Below are positions 36,501 through 45,265 of a stretch of 64,000 nucleotides of DNA, piece after piece. This stretch comes from Fasciolopsis buskii. Taxonomy: Eukaryota > Platyhelminthes > Trematoda > Plagiorchiida > Fasciolidae. The translations under genes were made by a program, and so were the position numbers. Positions within the stretch are counted from its first letter, which is position 1. Each line of letters begins with the position of its first letter. The stretch covers positions 59,053 through 123,052 of the forward strand of contig LUCM01007344.1 of assembly GCA_008360955.1 (NCBI GenBank), written 5' to 3'. Under the pieces are notes generated by a model, which was not told where the DNA came from, searched no databases, and was given only the letters and a program-made list of their open reading frames with translations.

Positions 36501-36665
36501 ATTGTTATTCGCCGTCTGTTTTCAAATACGGCTAAGCTGTCGGCACCAGTGACCATTTCTGAAAATTCAGACGCGAACTTGCTCGGTCCTTTACTGACCA
36601 TCCAACCGATATTCGTCGGACGAGGGAGCATCGCAGACACATCGGAAGCCGATAGCAGCATATGA
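9324..36665 (+). CDS. TAF1A: TAF1A-like RNA polymerase I initiation factor subunit, six exons (5' end missing)
   Basis: The exons are 9324-9438, 9906-10050, 26459-26586, 29030-29408, 34551-34668 and 36413-36665. Every junction keeps phase and together they give 378 codons plus TGA. Known family role: TAF1A is a subunit of SL1/TIF-IB, which with TBP recruits RNA polymerase I to the rDNA promoter in the nucleolus. Helical stretches line up in order with what I remember of animal TAF1A: a repeat near ILERILHHMTQGDLDAA, then LYEGLSLYCLW, then DYFDEPTRSRKLL followed by NPNTLRYLCEWYKRQ, then AMELAFLVLDHPSWAVYAE, then a basic, aromatic C-terminal block. The animal protein is about 450 residues, so roughly 70-100 N-terminal residues are unaccounted for. 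A Ser/Arg-rich insert of about 60 residues sits in exon 4. Four donors are ordinary; the exon-2 donor (GTTCGC) is weak but is the only phase-compatible one I see. The gene name rests on remembered homology, without a search. Confidence 0.72.
9497..9560. repeat. (TA)32 microsatellite in TAF1A-like intron 1
   Basis: Sixty-four bases of uninterrupted TA lie 59 bp downstream of the donor at 9439. The two open frames running through it on both strands (alternating Tyr-Ile) are artefacts of the repeat. Confidence 0.95.
9906..10050 (+). CDS. TAF1A: TAF1A-like gene, exon 2
   Basis: It begins after TTCATTCACAG in phase 0 and codes a segment rich in Arg/Glu that ends with LYEGLSLYCLWTSQFKPSDT. The chosen donor at 10051 (GTTCGC) leaves one base, which makes a Gly codon with exon 3. 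A nicer donor (GTATGC) a few bases downstream is in the wrong phase for exon 3. Spacing to exon 4 after the join matches the animal protein to within a few residues. Confidence 0.66.
11507..11802 (+). CDS. Unidentified G/C-rich exon-like ORF inside TAF1A-like intron 2
   Basis: The open frame is bounded by a plausible acceptor (CCTCTACTCAG) and a consensus donor (GTGAGT at 11803). It codes a globular-looking peptide with segments KFPAPDWLVRGNQSRNGKT and SRETYEAYDTMFTSIYGEG. G and C dominate third codon positions, unlike the AT-rich surroundings, so it stands out as once coding. It ends in phase 0 whereas exon 3 of the TAF1A-like gene needs phase 1, so it does not fit that transcript. It could be an exon of a nested gene, a processed pseudogene piece or a transposon fragment. 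I cannot name the family. Confidence 0.35.
11915..12110 (+). repeat. Moderate repeat R1, copy 1
   Basis: The segment TTTTTGCCCCTTACC, then GATGGTACATGGACTG, then CAGATTTGTTCAG aligns with 25060-25250 (same strand) and with the reverse complement of 23690-23900. It ends in a TATATG-rich run. The class is unknown; it is probably a short non-autonomous element. Confidence 0.45.
13860..14800 (-). mobile_element. RTE-like LINE fragment in TAF1A-like intron 2, antisense
   Basis: From high to low coordinates the - strand reads FLDNLNDSIGAFGMHSALSK, NCISPGGLTSDEIS, LPNLRHLW, MYNATVRAVLLHGSKTW and LKWMEHVLHIPPDRF. These are consecutive blocks of the C-terminal half of an RTE-like polymerase. Frameshifts and stops are frequent. 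It shares its 3' end with the fragment at 3370. Confidence 0.7.
15270..15528 (+). CDS. Possible exon with a Cys-rich motif, unidentified
   Basis: After a pyrimidine run (TCTTTTTTCAAG) an open frame continues to TGA at 15526-15528. It contains WICEHQTKQ, then CEACKSVSCATCF (a CxxC...CxxC arrangement that could bind zinc), then RNIRLDPENFVVV and a closing DGDYHLEW. Composition is protein-like on the + strand. The opposite strand is open too, so one is a shadow; I prefer + because of the paired cysteines. A second possible acceptor lies at the in-frame TTTATAG. The phase does not obviously join the TAF1A-like exons. It could be part of a transposon ORF. Confidence 0.27.
16803..16995 (-). repeat. 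tRNA-derived SINE, copy 1
   Basis: Read on the - strand, the element opens with a tRNA-like head: A box GTGGCCAAATGGATAAG, then a B-box-like GGTTTGTATCCTCC. A body with CCCTGTTGGCCGCGACCC follows, then a tail with ACATTGTTGTTTTATTAATG and GGAAG. The other copies share the same order. It lies in TAF1A-like intron 2. Target-site duplications were not resolved. Confidence 0.65.
16996..19918. other. Intronic sequence of the TAF1A-like gene without recognised features
   Basis: A 145-codon - strand frame (18359-18796) is rich in Lys/Gln/Ser and lacks known motifs. It resembles a low-complexity or decayed ORF1-type sequence more than an exon. Nothing else is supported. Confidence 0.35.
19919..22165 (+). 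mobile_element. RTE-like LINE copy B: 5' end, endonuclease and start of reverse transcriptase
   Basis: It begins at the same 5' point as copy A and is nearly identical to it for ~1.27 kb. The endonuclease then continues through SLSRIDHFAVSCR, a linker, and the N-terminal part of the polymerase (LTVELDIRLLMKAKAAGPDE, then LLRNIWNEERIPLSWDESL). It stops abruptly at about 22165, before the palm motifs. The section 21785-22160 is repeated at 41787-42160 and both carry the same in-frame TAA after KLGG. It lies in sense orientation in TAF1A-like intron 2. Confidence 0.8.
22166..23689. other. Intronic sequence, nothing recognised
   Basis: This lies between the end of LINE copy B and repeat R1. Frames are short and no retroelement motifs were found on either strand. 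Confidence 0.35.
23690..23900 (-). repeat. Moderate repeat R1, copy 2
   Basis: The reverse complement contains GTTCCGATGGCACATGATCT and GCCCAGATGTGTGCAGG, matching R1 at 25060-25250. A purine-rich block (AAAAAGAGAGAAAAAG on +) corresponds to the pyrimidine block of the other copies. Confidence 0.45.
24030..24260 (+). repeat. Moderate repeat R2, copy 1
   Basis: TGCTCAGTGCACC, CTGTCACAGATACCGACAAG, GGAATCAGGGTTTAGTAATC and ACATTCGTCCTCCTCACCGC occur in the same order as related words at 39670-39830. A neighbouring block (24660-24720) resembles 39890-39930 but in inverted orientation, so the element appears rearranged here. Confidence 0.4.
24460..24612 (+). repeat. tRNA-derived SINE, copy 4, diverged
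   Basis: On the + strand, GTGACCAAGTGGTCTTCGTC (A-box region), TGTGAGTTAGAATCTTTCC (decayed B box), CTACCCTCTGTTGGCTGCG and a CCTTCCTGATAC tail follow the order of the other SINE copies. B-box decay suggests an old insertion. Confidence 0.5.
25060..25250 (+). repeat. Moderate repeat R1, copy 3
   Basis: It contains GTTTCCGATGGCACATGATG then GTGCGCAGATTTATGC, the same order as copy 2 on the opposite strand and copy 1 at 11915. Copies 2 and 3 form a loose inverted pair 1.2 kb apart. Confidence 0.45.
26459..26586 (+). CDS. TAF1A: TAF1A-like gene, exon 3
   Basis: This exon follows a 16.4-kb intron. The acceptor ends TGTATAG and the donor is GTAAGC in phase 0. It codes LYDLDQATTDELAEKAFHRL and ends IFIPPLLE. 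Those residues lead directly into ILDYFDEP of exon 4, which is the helix pair that aligns best with the middle of TAF1A. Confidence 0.68.
27140..27560 (+). mobile_element. RTE-like LINE endonuclease remnant in TAF1A-like intron 3
   Basis: The remnant reads RLAVPSDLTDNGYRLIQ, matching the GGRxxxPARRTDDGERLQ block of copies A and B. It continues in shifted frames with a block like RRWIQTDHVLNGHVW (QIDHIAxxHRW) and CRSFWCTSVYS (DCRSFWSTCLDS). It is strongly diverged, therefore older than copies A and B. Confidence 0.5.
29030..29408 (+). CDS. TAF1A: TAF1A-like gene, exon 4 (largest)
   Basis: This 379-base exon starts in phase 0 after CTAAAATAG and ends before GTGAGG with one leftover base. The first 37 residues hold the most convincing similarity (NPNTLRYLCEWYKRQ). 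The remainder is a Ser/Thr/Arg-rich linker, then a conserved-looking helix ending IVACLKHG. The linker has no counterpart I recall in vertebrate TAF1A and could be lineage specific. Confidence 0.7.
29740..32818 (+). mobile_element. Near full-length but heavily decayed RTE-like LINE in TAF1A-like intron 4
   Basis: The 5' part aligns with copies A and B from ggctttggttgag onward. Ordered blocks follow: LSTWNLNYFRSSSLEAL and VIFAGDFNTQQNG (endonuclease), WTQVDRIAIAHC (30.66 kb), EKHKGAGPDGYFP (31.4 kb), NLGYADDIDQMNK (32.0 kb, intact YADD), VYTAAVMPVLLYCSESRRLR (32.33 kb), LSWLGCVFSLLTGRLLH (32.55 kb) and a degraded NPGLGPCGSLY end (32.69 kb). Most of the palm between 31.58 and 31.9 kb is not recognisable. 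Stops and frameshifts occur throughout. The 1.18-kb unit abuts its 3' end. Confidence 0.7.
32819..33995 (+). repeat. 1.18-kb duplicated unit, copy 1
   Basis: This unit is repeated at 43452-44649. By eye the last ~1,040 bases (32940-33995 against 43590-44649) differ at a single position (C against T near 33838/44492). The first ~120 bases differ at several sites and by a 21-bp indel. There is no meaningful ORF, no terminal inverted repeat and no TG...CA ends. It begins where the decayed RTE-like element ends, so it could be a 3' UTR, a separate element or a recent segmental copy. Confidence 0.85.
34551..34668 (+). CDS. TAF1A: TAF1A-like gene, exon 5
   Basis: The acceptor is TTTTGTTGCAG and the donor GTAACG. 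Two leading bases complete the Gly codon from exon 4 and two trailing bases form Ser with exon 6. It codes PLDAMELAFLVLDHPSWAVY and then EPWKLLKRAVLAVGKH. The pattern matches the TAF1A helix in which a Leu-rich run is followed by a Trp-containing helix. Confidence 0.72.
35480..36029 (+). mobile_element. CR1-like LINE endonuclease remnant in TAF1A-like intron 5
   Basis: The long open frame here is not a convincing protein. Across two frames it holds YRINLLQTGRGLCFM, resembling the GRGGGVxLY block, and NLTLIFGLGDFN, resembling the LGDFN box of CR1/Jockey endonucleases, at the expected order and spacing. Strong divergence keeps confidence moderate. Confidence 0.35.
36413..36665 (+). CDS. TAF1A: TAF1A-like gene, terminal exon
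   Basis: It starts after the acceptor CGTTCTTTGCAG and runs in the phase set by exon 5 to TGA at 36663-36665. The start, PEVSEAVRIRKRIWSRLYF, resembles the basic/aromatic stretch near the end of TAF1A. The last ~60 residues are Ser/Ile-rich and not recognisable. The first AATAAA I see downstream on this strand is at 37346-37351, far enough away that its use is uncertain. Confidence 0.62.
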
Positions 36666-38704
36666 ATGGGGCATATGAAATGCTACGTTTTTCATTTCTC
36701 TTGGCAAGATTTAACAACAAGCCTCCTGTGTGTTATCATCTGCTACACTCTTTTGGCATTTGCTGAGACTTCCACTATCTGACAGATTGCATTTAATTCG
36801 ATTCCAGTTTTATATAAATATTATCGACAAATATTCCTCATGTTTACCATAATTCTAAAGCTTTCACAGTCACTACACTGACTTCAAGAAACCGAAGTTA
36901 AACACCGATCTTGTGATGATATAAGGTTTCTTCGTACGAAAATTTTCGGACTCCACGCTAATCAAAAATTCAGCTGAGCTTGATAAATCTAGTGCGATTT
37001 TATGGCTTGCTTGATTCAGGCTCACAGATGACCATTCGCACAAAACTGACTCGTTTACCAGCATTTATATATATGAGCAATTTCCACTTATGTGGGCAAC
37101 GACATAGAGAAGCAAGCACTTGAACTTGTATCCATTTTATCCAGCGAGAACAGGCACATCTTTTAAATAATGCGCGGCGTGCTTCGGAGTTATCTGTTGA
37201 GCAAATAGGCTGGGGATTCAGTCGATATCATATTTTGCGCGCCATATTTGTATTTCAATCATGACGCATCACGAGATTGTTAGGAAGAACAAAGTGAGAT
37301 TAATTCGCACTACTTTGGCGCGCGTAGTGCTAGAAATCCAGCATCAATAAACAATGAATACCACTGGCCCCACCACTATCGTTCAGTGACAGTTTGTTCA
37401 TTTGGGTGTTGGGACAAGACTTCTTAAGTGAAATTGCTTTTGCTTTAATCATCTAGAAGCTTTAGAATTTCGAAGTTAGTATTCATTGAATAAGTACCTC
37501 CTTTAATTGACGCGCCAAGTTGTGAAAGATGTGTTGAGTAGAATCACGATTTAGGTCGGGGTAGGATTTTAAACGGGGCATACATTGGCTACTTCCTTAG
37601 GATGGAAGGAATACCACAACGACAAAATTCTCTTTCTCTTGAGTGCCTTCGCTTTTGATCCAGTGGTAAGGATTTTCTAGTTTTATTTGTGCGAAAGTGG
37701 ACAACGTCGACGGGAATTAGAAACCGAGATAACTTTCTCGGAGAATTTTTTTCTAGGGATGTTTTTTTGTAAGTGTTTTGCAGTTCAACACATGTCATTC
37801 ATTCATCAACAAAATCAGCGCATCCTTAGACTGAAACGCTCAGCATATTCTTCCGCTAGAAAGGATAATTATATTCCCTGTCATGTGATCAATTAACACT
37901 ACATATCTAGTGAAAATTGGCATCTTTAAAAATTATTCAATTTTATCTGGATGACGGTGCATGAAATTTCAGTAACAAGCTGGGAAAGGATTGCAGAAGA
38001 GAAGTTCTGTCATGAAATTAGAATATAAATAACAATAACCTTATGATCGCTTTTAGATATGACTGATTTTCACCATGGAAACCACCCTCTTGGCATAGTT
38101 TATTCGTTCAATATGATGTGATTGGTGTTGTTTAGTTTAAGAAGCTTGAAACTTTTAACCACAAAATTGTAAATCGACCAGTGTTTTGAAATCAGTTCCT
38201 AGGTTTCTGCATTATGGTATCAAAAGTTTTAACGCTGCCTTGCTCGCTGCTTAATTTTCACGGCAATAATATGAGCGGTTAATGCTGCGCGCTTAAATGA
38301 CATTAACTTAAGGTCACCTTTGATGGAAATCAAAATTTGTCCCAAACAAGAATATTTCTGTTCGTGATCGACCAAGGTTAGTAGACTTCACTTACCAGAT
38401 AATTAACTCCAGCTCACGAATACAGACGTGTTCGTGGGTAGAACACTCGATGAAGTAAGTGCCCTTACTTTACCGGTGAGTTCGTTATCACCTATGAATT
38501 TGAGCTAAACGCGCATAAAATTCTCATGCTCCAGTAGGGTTTCATTTTTCATGTTCGGACGCGTTTAACTGGACAACCAAGGTCGCCCATGTTTAGCTGG
38601 CCTTATTGCTACCTACAAAGAATTATAACAAAAAAACCTAAAAATAAATTCATGGTATTTGCTGATGCATCTATACACGCAGCAATTACTAGAACCCTAA
38701 GGAT
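36666..38704. other. 3' flank of the TAF1A-like gene
   Basis: AT-rich, with an AATAAA at 37346-37351 that could serve polyadenylation but lies 680 bp past the stop. No further exons were recognised. Confidence 0.35.
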
Positions 38705-38785
38705 GTATATATATATTTATATATATATGAATACATATATAAATAAATATATATATATATATATAAATGTATATGTGTATATGAG
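38705..38785. repeat. TA/TATAAA-rich microsatellite
   Basis: This is an imperfect run of TATATA with ATGAATACA and AAATAAAT interruptions. No gene lies nearby. Confidence 0.85.
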
Positions 38786-39649
38786 TATTGTCGAAACTCT
38801 CGTCACAAGCATTGTGAGTAATTTCCGCTACGGTAGGAAACAACATAAAGAAAAATACTCGACTTGACGTTCCTTTTATTCAGCAAGAACTGGCAAATCT
38901 TTTCAGTAATTAGCCGTACCCCTTGTAATTATCCGGCGAGAAATCTAGTTAATGTACCATTTAAGCCACGAAGTTAACATTCCAATCGTGAGGCATAACT
39001 TAGAAAAACAGTGATATTAATTCAAAACAATTTAAAGCGTGCATTGCGAAAATTCCAGAATCAATCGCCAATGCCAATCGCTTGGCCTGCTATTATATTC
39101 ATCAGTGGCTTTTCATCATTTGACGTGGCTTGTGCCTCACTCCAGAGTTTTAAAGTGTTTACTTCAATATCCACTGATTAGGTAACTCACTAGGTTATAA
39201 CATCAAGACATGAAATATTTTAGCCAGGATTTAGACTGAAGCTTTGGTAGACTTTTGTATGAGGCGTAACCTAAACCTAAATGTGCTTTCACCCGGTTTA
39301 CGTCAAGCTGAGAAAAAAACTACTTTGGTCTGGATAGCATGCTTACTAAATTCTGGTACATTGAAACACGAAGATTCTTTCGATATCCCATCGATCATTT
39401 CTATTGTCTGCTTCCTTAGGATCAAGTCAATATCCCCGTCATCAAGAGGAGAAATCCTCCGCTATCTCTAGTGCATTCTCTTTCGAGCTGTCTTTAGGTT
39501 CTTTTTCTTAAATGGTTCATGTAAAAGTTAACAACTTGAACGGGAATATGAGAAGGGCTGAATTTTTCGAAGAACTTTTTATAAATGTCCGTTTTGTAGG
39601 TGTTCTGCTGATCACCATATATCATGCATCCAACAACGTCAGAGACACT

Positions 39650-39830
39650 CACGTGCCCTTCGGATAAGATTGGGCATTCTCAGTGCCCAGTACAGCCCTC
39701 TGTCACTGACGTTGATGAGGTTAGTCCCGTATGCTTCGAGCGCCATCGGGAATAAGTTTGAAATCAGTGTTTAGCCATTTCCCTTGGCCTGGCATTCGCC
39801 TTCATCCTCGCACTTTTCTAGAAACACCGC
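39650..39830 (+). repeat. Moderate repeat R2, copy 2
   Basis: CTCAGTGCCCAGTACAGC, CTGTCACTGACGTTGATGAG, AAATCAGTGTTTAGCCATTT and CATTCGCCTTCATCCTCGCA align with R2 at 24030-24260. The following block (39885-39930, CGGTCATTTGAGAGCATTTC) matches the reverse complement of 24660-24720. Confidence 0.4.
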
Positions 39831-41769
39831 CACGAGAAGCCGGCGCGTTGAATTTCCTCAGCAAAATCTATTTAAAAAGCCCGGTCATTTGAGAGCATTT
39901 CGAGAGACGTTCTGGGAGAGCATCCAAATCGCAGCCAGTCACTCACCGGCTACCGTGTAGGGGCATTTAAATACGAGAAGATTGGCTCGTATCTTGTCGC
40001 GGCCCCTTTTTCTTCATCAACGCTCGACCGAAGTGAGGCATGTGTGTGATTTTGTGGTGGTTAGGATTGGAGAATGATGCAGAAAAGAAGTAAATTCCAA
40101 GTTTGGAGCGACGTCTAGTGAGACCAACATATCGGAAGGATGCTCGATGACTTTCGGTGAAAATTTATCAGGATTTTATATATGGGGTGCATGGTGTTGA
40201 CCAGATCACTAAATGGAATAGAAACATGACTGATTAAAAGGATATCGTGGCATAAAAGTTTAGTACGGAAAAGATTTGCTCGCCAGCTCAGTCGGCAAAG
40301 TCCTTTTTTCGAGGGGATGTCAAGGAGGTAGCAAACGTAAGAAGTTTACTGCAGAATTAGGGTAGAAAGTTCTGCTGAGTTGGGAAATTAAGAGATAGGC
40401 GAAAATTAATAAGAAACCATGTCAAGAGGGCTGGGAAGTGGAACGTTTGCGGAGGACAAGTTGCACAGGCGAAACGTAATCCGCTTAGCGTTAACGAAAG
40501 CGTTTTGGAAAAGAGAAGAGCAATATTTTTCTATAAACAATGATGAGCGTCGATAGAATCAAGAATACTGAGTTTGATGGGAATATATTGGATTGATCAA
40601 ATTGGATTCTGTCAATATCCACATATTTACCGGTGGGTGAGGAGCAGAAACCTGTCAGACCAAATGGAGTTCAAGAGTATGAAGAGGCAGTTAGAATGTG
40701 CTATGATCAGGTGATGGGTATCACCAAGAGAAAGATAAAAACACTGACTTCAAACAGAGAAGCAAAAGGAGCGGTCGATATTACTGACCATAGTGCCCCT
40801 AAAATAGCCAGACACAGAACGCCAAAGGGTTGTTAAGAAATCAGTAGCGTTAAATGAGCAAGAAAGAGCAACATTTAACTTGGCACACCTTTAATAAATA
40901 ACTTATTTGATAACCCCCCAAACGGTAGATTTTTTGCATTGTTGACGCACCGCGCCCAGACAAAAGCTGTCATTACGTGTGCTTTCTTGCTACTTTCCAG
41001 TGCTCGGGGACCAGTGAAAATCCCAAATGCCTTGTCCAGCTGCTTCATCCTTACCAAGAGTTGTCGGCAATGCTAGTGGAGAAGCAAATAAACGGATGAG
41101 CGACGTAAGGATGCCCTAGAAGTAAAAATATTCCCAAGTTAATTTAGTTTGATTGTAGATCCAAGTGGGGCGCAGTGGATACTCCCTAGTAATATTTCCT
41201 GACAAGAGCGGAGCAGTTCTCCGGGCTTTCGCTGCTAAAGCAAGCATTGCTGCCGCTTGATTATTCTCAGCTTGACACCAATTACAGTTGGTTTTCGTGA
41301 ATCACTTGTGTATCCACATCGTCAAAACTAATTAAATGCTGGATGAGATTCACATGATTTGATTGATATTCGATTAAAGGAGGGATCTGCGTTGTCCAAA
41401 ATAGTTTGCTGCGCTTTACACTGAAGCTAGCCCTCTGTAAGTAAAGCAACGAGGCCATAAAGCTGGCGGGCCATTTAATATTATTGTTACAAATCGACAC
41501 AAACGTCCTTAAATGCATTTTGTGATTTCAGTTTGTGGAAGTACAAAATGTTGAGGCTACCAGCAATGGTCCCATTTTGCCGCGATTATTTGGAATTCCT
41601 GGTTCACTGAAACCAGGACTAAAATGAGGTTATCAAAGAATGCGAAAGCTCAATGAACCATTCTCATTAGCATTTGCTGGGTCATTTTAGGAAACAGTTT
41701 ATTGGTCCCAGTTTGACAACAGGGCTTCCAGCTGTACAATGCATTGAAAGAGGATGGCCTCTTTAGGAT
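39831..41769. other. Intergenic, one short charged ORF
   Basis: A + strand frame at 40633-40836 (GVQEYEEAVRMCYDQVMGIT, then a Lys/Arg-rich tail) looks protein-like but has no partner exon and no similarity I recognise. The rest is AT-rich. Confidence 0.25.
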
Positions 41770-43451
41770 CATACATGACACCGGCGAGCGGCGAACTTCG
41801 GTTAGTGAAGTCGTGTGCGATAGGAATGAAGAGCTCATCCATGGTAGACAGCAAAGGCTGGACCGTTGAGCTGAGCACTTCAAGGATCTGTTTAGCTGGC
41901 CACACGCTAACGTATTTAGTCCGGCGTCTGTAGCTGGGAATGCTTGGGAGGTGTCACTTGATCCCCCTCCGGAATTGACAGTAGAATTGGATATTCGACT
42001 TCTGATGAAGGCAAAAGCAGCCGGTCCCGACGAACTTCCCCTAGTTCTTTCCAAACTGGGTGGGTAAGGTCTGATGAGATCAATTATCACCTTGCTTCGA
42101 AATATTTGTAACGAGGAGCGTATCCCGCTATCGTGGGGTAAGTCACTGATTGGGCCCATCTTCAAGAAGGACACACGTAGTGACTGTGGCAATCATCATG
42201 GGGTTATTTTAATTCCGAGTTACTAGGGTGTTAGCTTCGACAATGCTGCGTCGTTTGACAGCAACTCGCGAGAGTATTATCCGCGAACAACAGGCCGGAT
42301 TTCGTTCCGGTCGAGGTTGCATCGACCAGATATTCACTCTTTGGCGGGTACTAGAAATGCGCCACACGCACGGCCGCCGTACGACGGTAGTCTTCCTCGA
42401 CTTGAAATGCGCGTTCGACTCAGTAGATCGGACAGCACTATTCAGTACTCTCCACTGGAAAGGTATGCCAGCCAAGTTCTTGAACCTGCTGCGAAAATTG
42501 TACTTGCATACCTGTGGTCGCATGAGGGTCTAGGGTGAACTATCAAGTTCATTCGGAACGACTGGCGGCGTTCGACAAGAGTGCCCCACCTTTCCATTCC
42601 TGTTCAACTTCGTCATGGACAAGATGCTGGAATATACTTAAATAGGTCTTCTGAATGTGGTAGTCGAACTGGGAATTGAAAGGAATCTGTGATCTAGATC
42701 ACGCAGGTGACGTTGTGTGTCTGTTCGAATCCGCGGACCTTGCACAAGGTACACTAGATAGACTCTCGAGGTCCGTTGCTCGGTTGAGCATATGTGTACT
42801 GTGCCGCAGTGCGCTCAATTCTGTTGTACGGTTGCGAGACATGGAATGTGTGTGTGGGAGATGCTCGTCGGTTAGAGGTTTTCGACCACCTATTTCTACG
42901 TAGTATGGCTTGGATTGGATGGAGTGACCGAGTGAGTAACGTCGAGATGAGTAATCTAGCATTAAGTGCCAATTCTGAGAATACCTTATATCAGCGTATG
43001 AAACTCAGTAGACCGCTTTGGGGCGGTCATGTGTTGCGTATGGCGAACACTCGTCTATCATATCGTGCTCTATTTTGCGTTTCTCCTGTGACGTTGAAGG
43101 AGAGAAGCCATGTGGGGACCAACAGATGACGTGACAACGTGCGATGAGAAAATGTGCAGAGATCTTAGGTAAAGTAGGTGTTCGGTGTGTTCGGAAGGCC
43201 CGTCAATTAGCTGGCTGGAGACACTGAATAATATAGGAGCGAACTGTGAACCCGGGCAACCGTGTTGTCAGATTGATTGAATGCGTGTGTTTGTAGACTT
43301 AGATTTTGTAGGATATGTTGGTTACAGCAATATTCTTTTCTGTTTGTTTCCTTCGGCTGTTCACTCCATTAAGATATGCAACGTTGGAGAAAGGACAGCG
43401 GCCAATGAGGCTTGCCTTGCTGTTAACTGCTGGACGATGATGATCACGGTG
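41770..43451 (+). mobile_element. RTE-like LINE copy C: reverse transcriptase region
   Basis: The first ~380 bp match copy B, including a shared TAA. The polymerase then shows REQQAGFRSGRGCIDQIFTL, VVFLDLKCAFDSVDR (Asp-containing motif A) and GVRQECPTFPFLFNFVMDKM. The YADD box has become HAGD near 42700. An internal deletion near 42785 joins it, out of frame, to MYCAAVRSILLYGCETWNVC and GHVLRMANTRLSYRALF. The 3' end carries GACGATGATGATCACGGTGA at 43435, like the microsatellite tails of RTE elements. The 5' third of the element is absent. Confidence 0.78.
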
Positions 43452-44649
43452 ATATTTTGTCGTCGGATTTTCACTGCTGTTAGTTATCTTCTTCCCGTTT
43501 GAGTATGTGGCGATGTGAGAAAGCAACTATAGTGAACACATTATTAACGGCCGTGACAGTTGAGCAGAATTCTTGCGATTCCGTCCGAACCTTCGGACAG
43601 TGTCTCTGTTTATGTATTATCTGCTTTTGTTTACGAAAATAATCAGTTTTAAAATGAAAGATTTTTGGTTATTTTGCGAAATTTTCCCCATGCAAACCTG
43701 ATTAGTTGTGCTTGAGATTGATTACAATGGAGTTCGGTTAACATTGTTCACTTTTTCGACTTGAGGACTTTTCTCCGAGTTGGATAACCATTCGAATTCT
43801 AGGCATTGCTAGTTCTTTTATCACTTTGGGATTTGTGGTGATTCTAGTCCCTTTTCAATGATATCTATCATCGAATTGTTGAATGAAATGTTCCAAGAAA
43901 AGCAATTTGTAATGTACGTCATTTTTGACGGTTCGACTCCGCGTTGATGACTTTCCATTGTGGTTCATTGGTACGTATTCAGAGAAATGTTAAGTGATGT
44001 AATACAGTGACTTAGTATGAAGCTCCAGAGTTAATCGAGACCGTGTAAACCTCATAAAACAAAACCAAGGCGACCAAATGTAATTTTTAGTCGACGGTTG
44101 TTTCTATCAACTTGAAAATACAAATCTCACCCGTGGACGATACCTGAGTCGCTCATACTTAATAGCCAATTAGTGTTCGTAACAGCTATCGGTGTTTTAG
44201 GCGTTATCATTTAGTGCACTAACAGTTGTTGAGAATCGGACATTGGCATATTGGGTTGCTTTTTGGTCCAGCAAACTGAAGTCAAGTCCGTAATCGGTGC
44301 GCTGTGATAAAGCTACGAAACGCAACTTCAGAGTGGTGTTTCAGCGGGATGAACTTATATGAAAATGTACTGTTTAGTGCTTCCGCACAATCTTTACGAT
44401 AACAATTCACGGTCTCTCGAGATGTATATCCGCTTACCCTAGAACAGTTTGACGCGTTCCACTTTGAACGGAGCTTAACGATAAATCCGTGCTAAACAGG
44501 CGGAGATCACTAGACCAACAATCACTGGACCGTTCCCTTGCACCTAGCCTCATCGTTTTCAGGAGATATCTTATTTTTTACCATTCCACATCGGATTGAT
44601 ATTCATTTTGTCCAGGTGGTAACGCTACAATGATAGGAACTTAGTTTGT
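43452..44649 (+). repeat. 1.18-kb duplicated unit, copy 2
   Basis: This is the partner of 32819-33995. It starts directly after the ATG-repeat tail of RTE-like copy C and ends at the same base as copy 1 (ACTTAGTTTGT), after which the flanks diverge completely. A shared start next to an RTE 3' end in both places suggests a mechanism linking the two, although the LINE bodies themselves are very different. Confidence 0.85.
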
Positions 44650-44796
44650 TGAACTTGAAACTTTTGTTTTTCTCGTCTCCATCTAGTTAGTAAAGTGGAT
44701 GAAATCTAACGTCTCCTGGCATTTTATTCTTCGTTCACGCCTCCCCTTACGTCTTCCATATTATCCTTCCCTTATGATAAAACGTGTTTTATAGAA

Positions 44797-44985
44797 ATGT
44801 CAGTGTGCGTCTTACTTCTTTTGTGCTGCATTTTGTATAAATTTATTTCGGAGAGAAAGTTAACCAATTTTTACAGAACTAATTTGGTTCAGCAGAACTT
44901 GGACTTAGGTCGCGCAGTGTATCATTCGACCAGTTGTAATCAAAACTTTGCACAATGCTACCGGGTGCAACTTCCTCTAGGTTAG
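44797..44985 (+). other. Short ORF with a hydrophobic N-terminus
   Basis: ATG at 44797 opens MSVCVLLLLCCILYKFIS, which looks like a signal or membrane segment, followed by 44 polar residues and TAG. A GTTAGT donor overlaps the stop. It lies 148 bp beyond the 1.18-kb unit. It could be a first exon or chance. Confidence 0.18.
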
Positions 44986-45122
44986 TTGACGTTTTTCCGC
45001 TCTCTTTGGGGCTTTTTGTTGGCCTCCAGTGCAATCAACTACTCTGCTGTTCCAAACATGGAGTTGCATCAGAGGCGGGATATTTTGAATTAATGATCAA
45101 TGTGTGAATAAAATGATTGTAC

Positions 45123-45265
45123 CTCCCACTCATGGCATGAGTTTCCTTTTTCGGAGCTGCAGTGATAGTTTGCGCTAAAGGCGGAGATGGGACAATGTTT
45201 TTGGATTCTACTTGTGAAGATTTTGATACATTTAATCCACCGGATGGCTCTACAATCCCACGCAT
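45123..45265 (-). CDS. Weak exon candidate with ATG and a good donor
   Basis: The - strand ORF opens with ATG at 45265 (MRGIVEPSGGLNVSKSSQVE) and runs to a GGGAG/GTACAA donor at 45122. The peptide is polar, with PSPPLAQTITAAPKKE. The next exon was not found; the reading would continue toward the duplicated unit below 44650. Unidentified. Confidence 0.22.
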
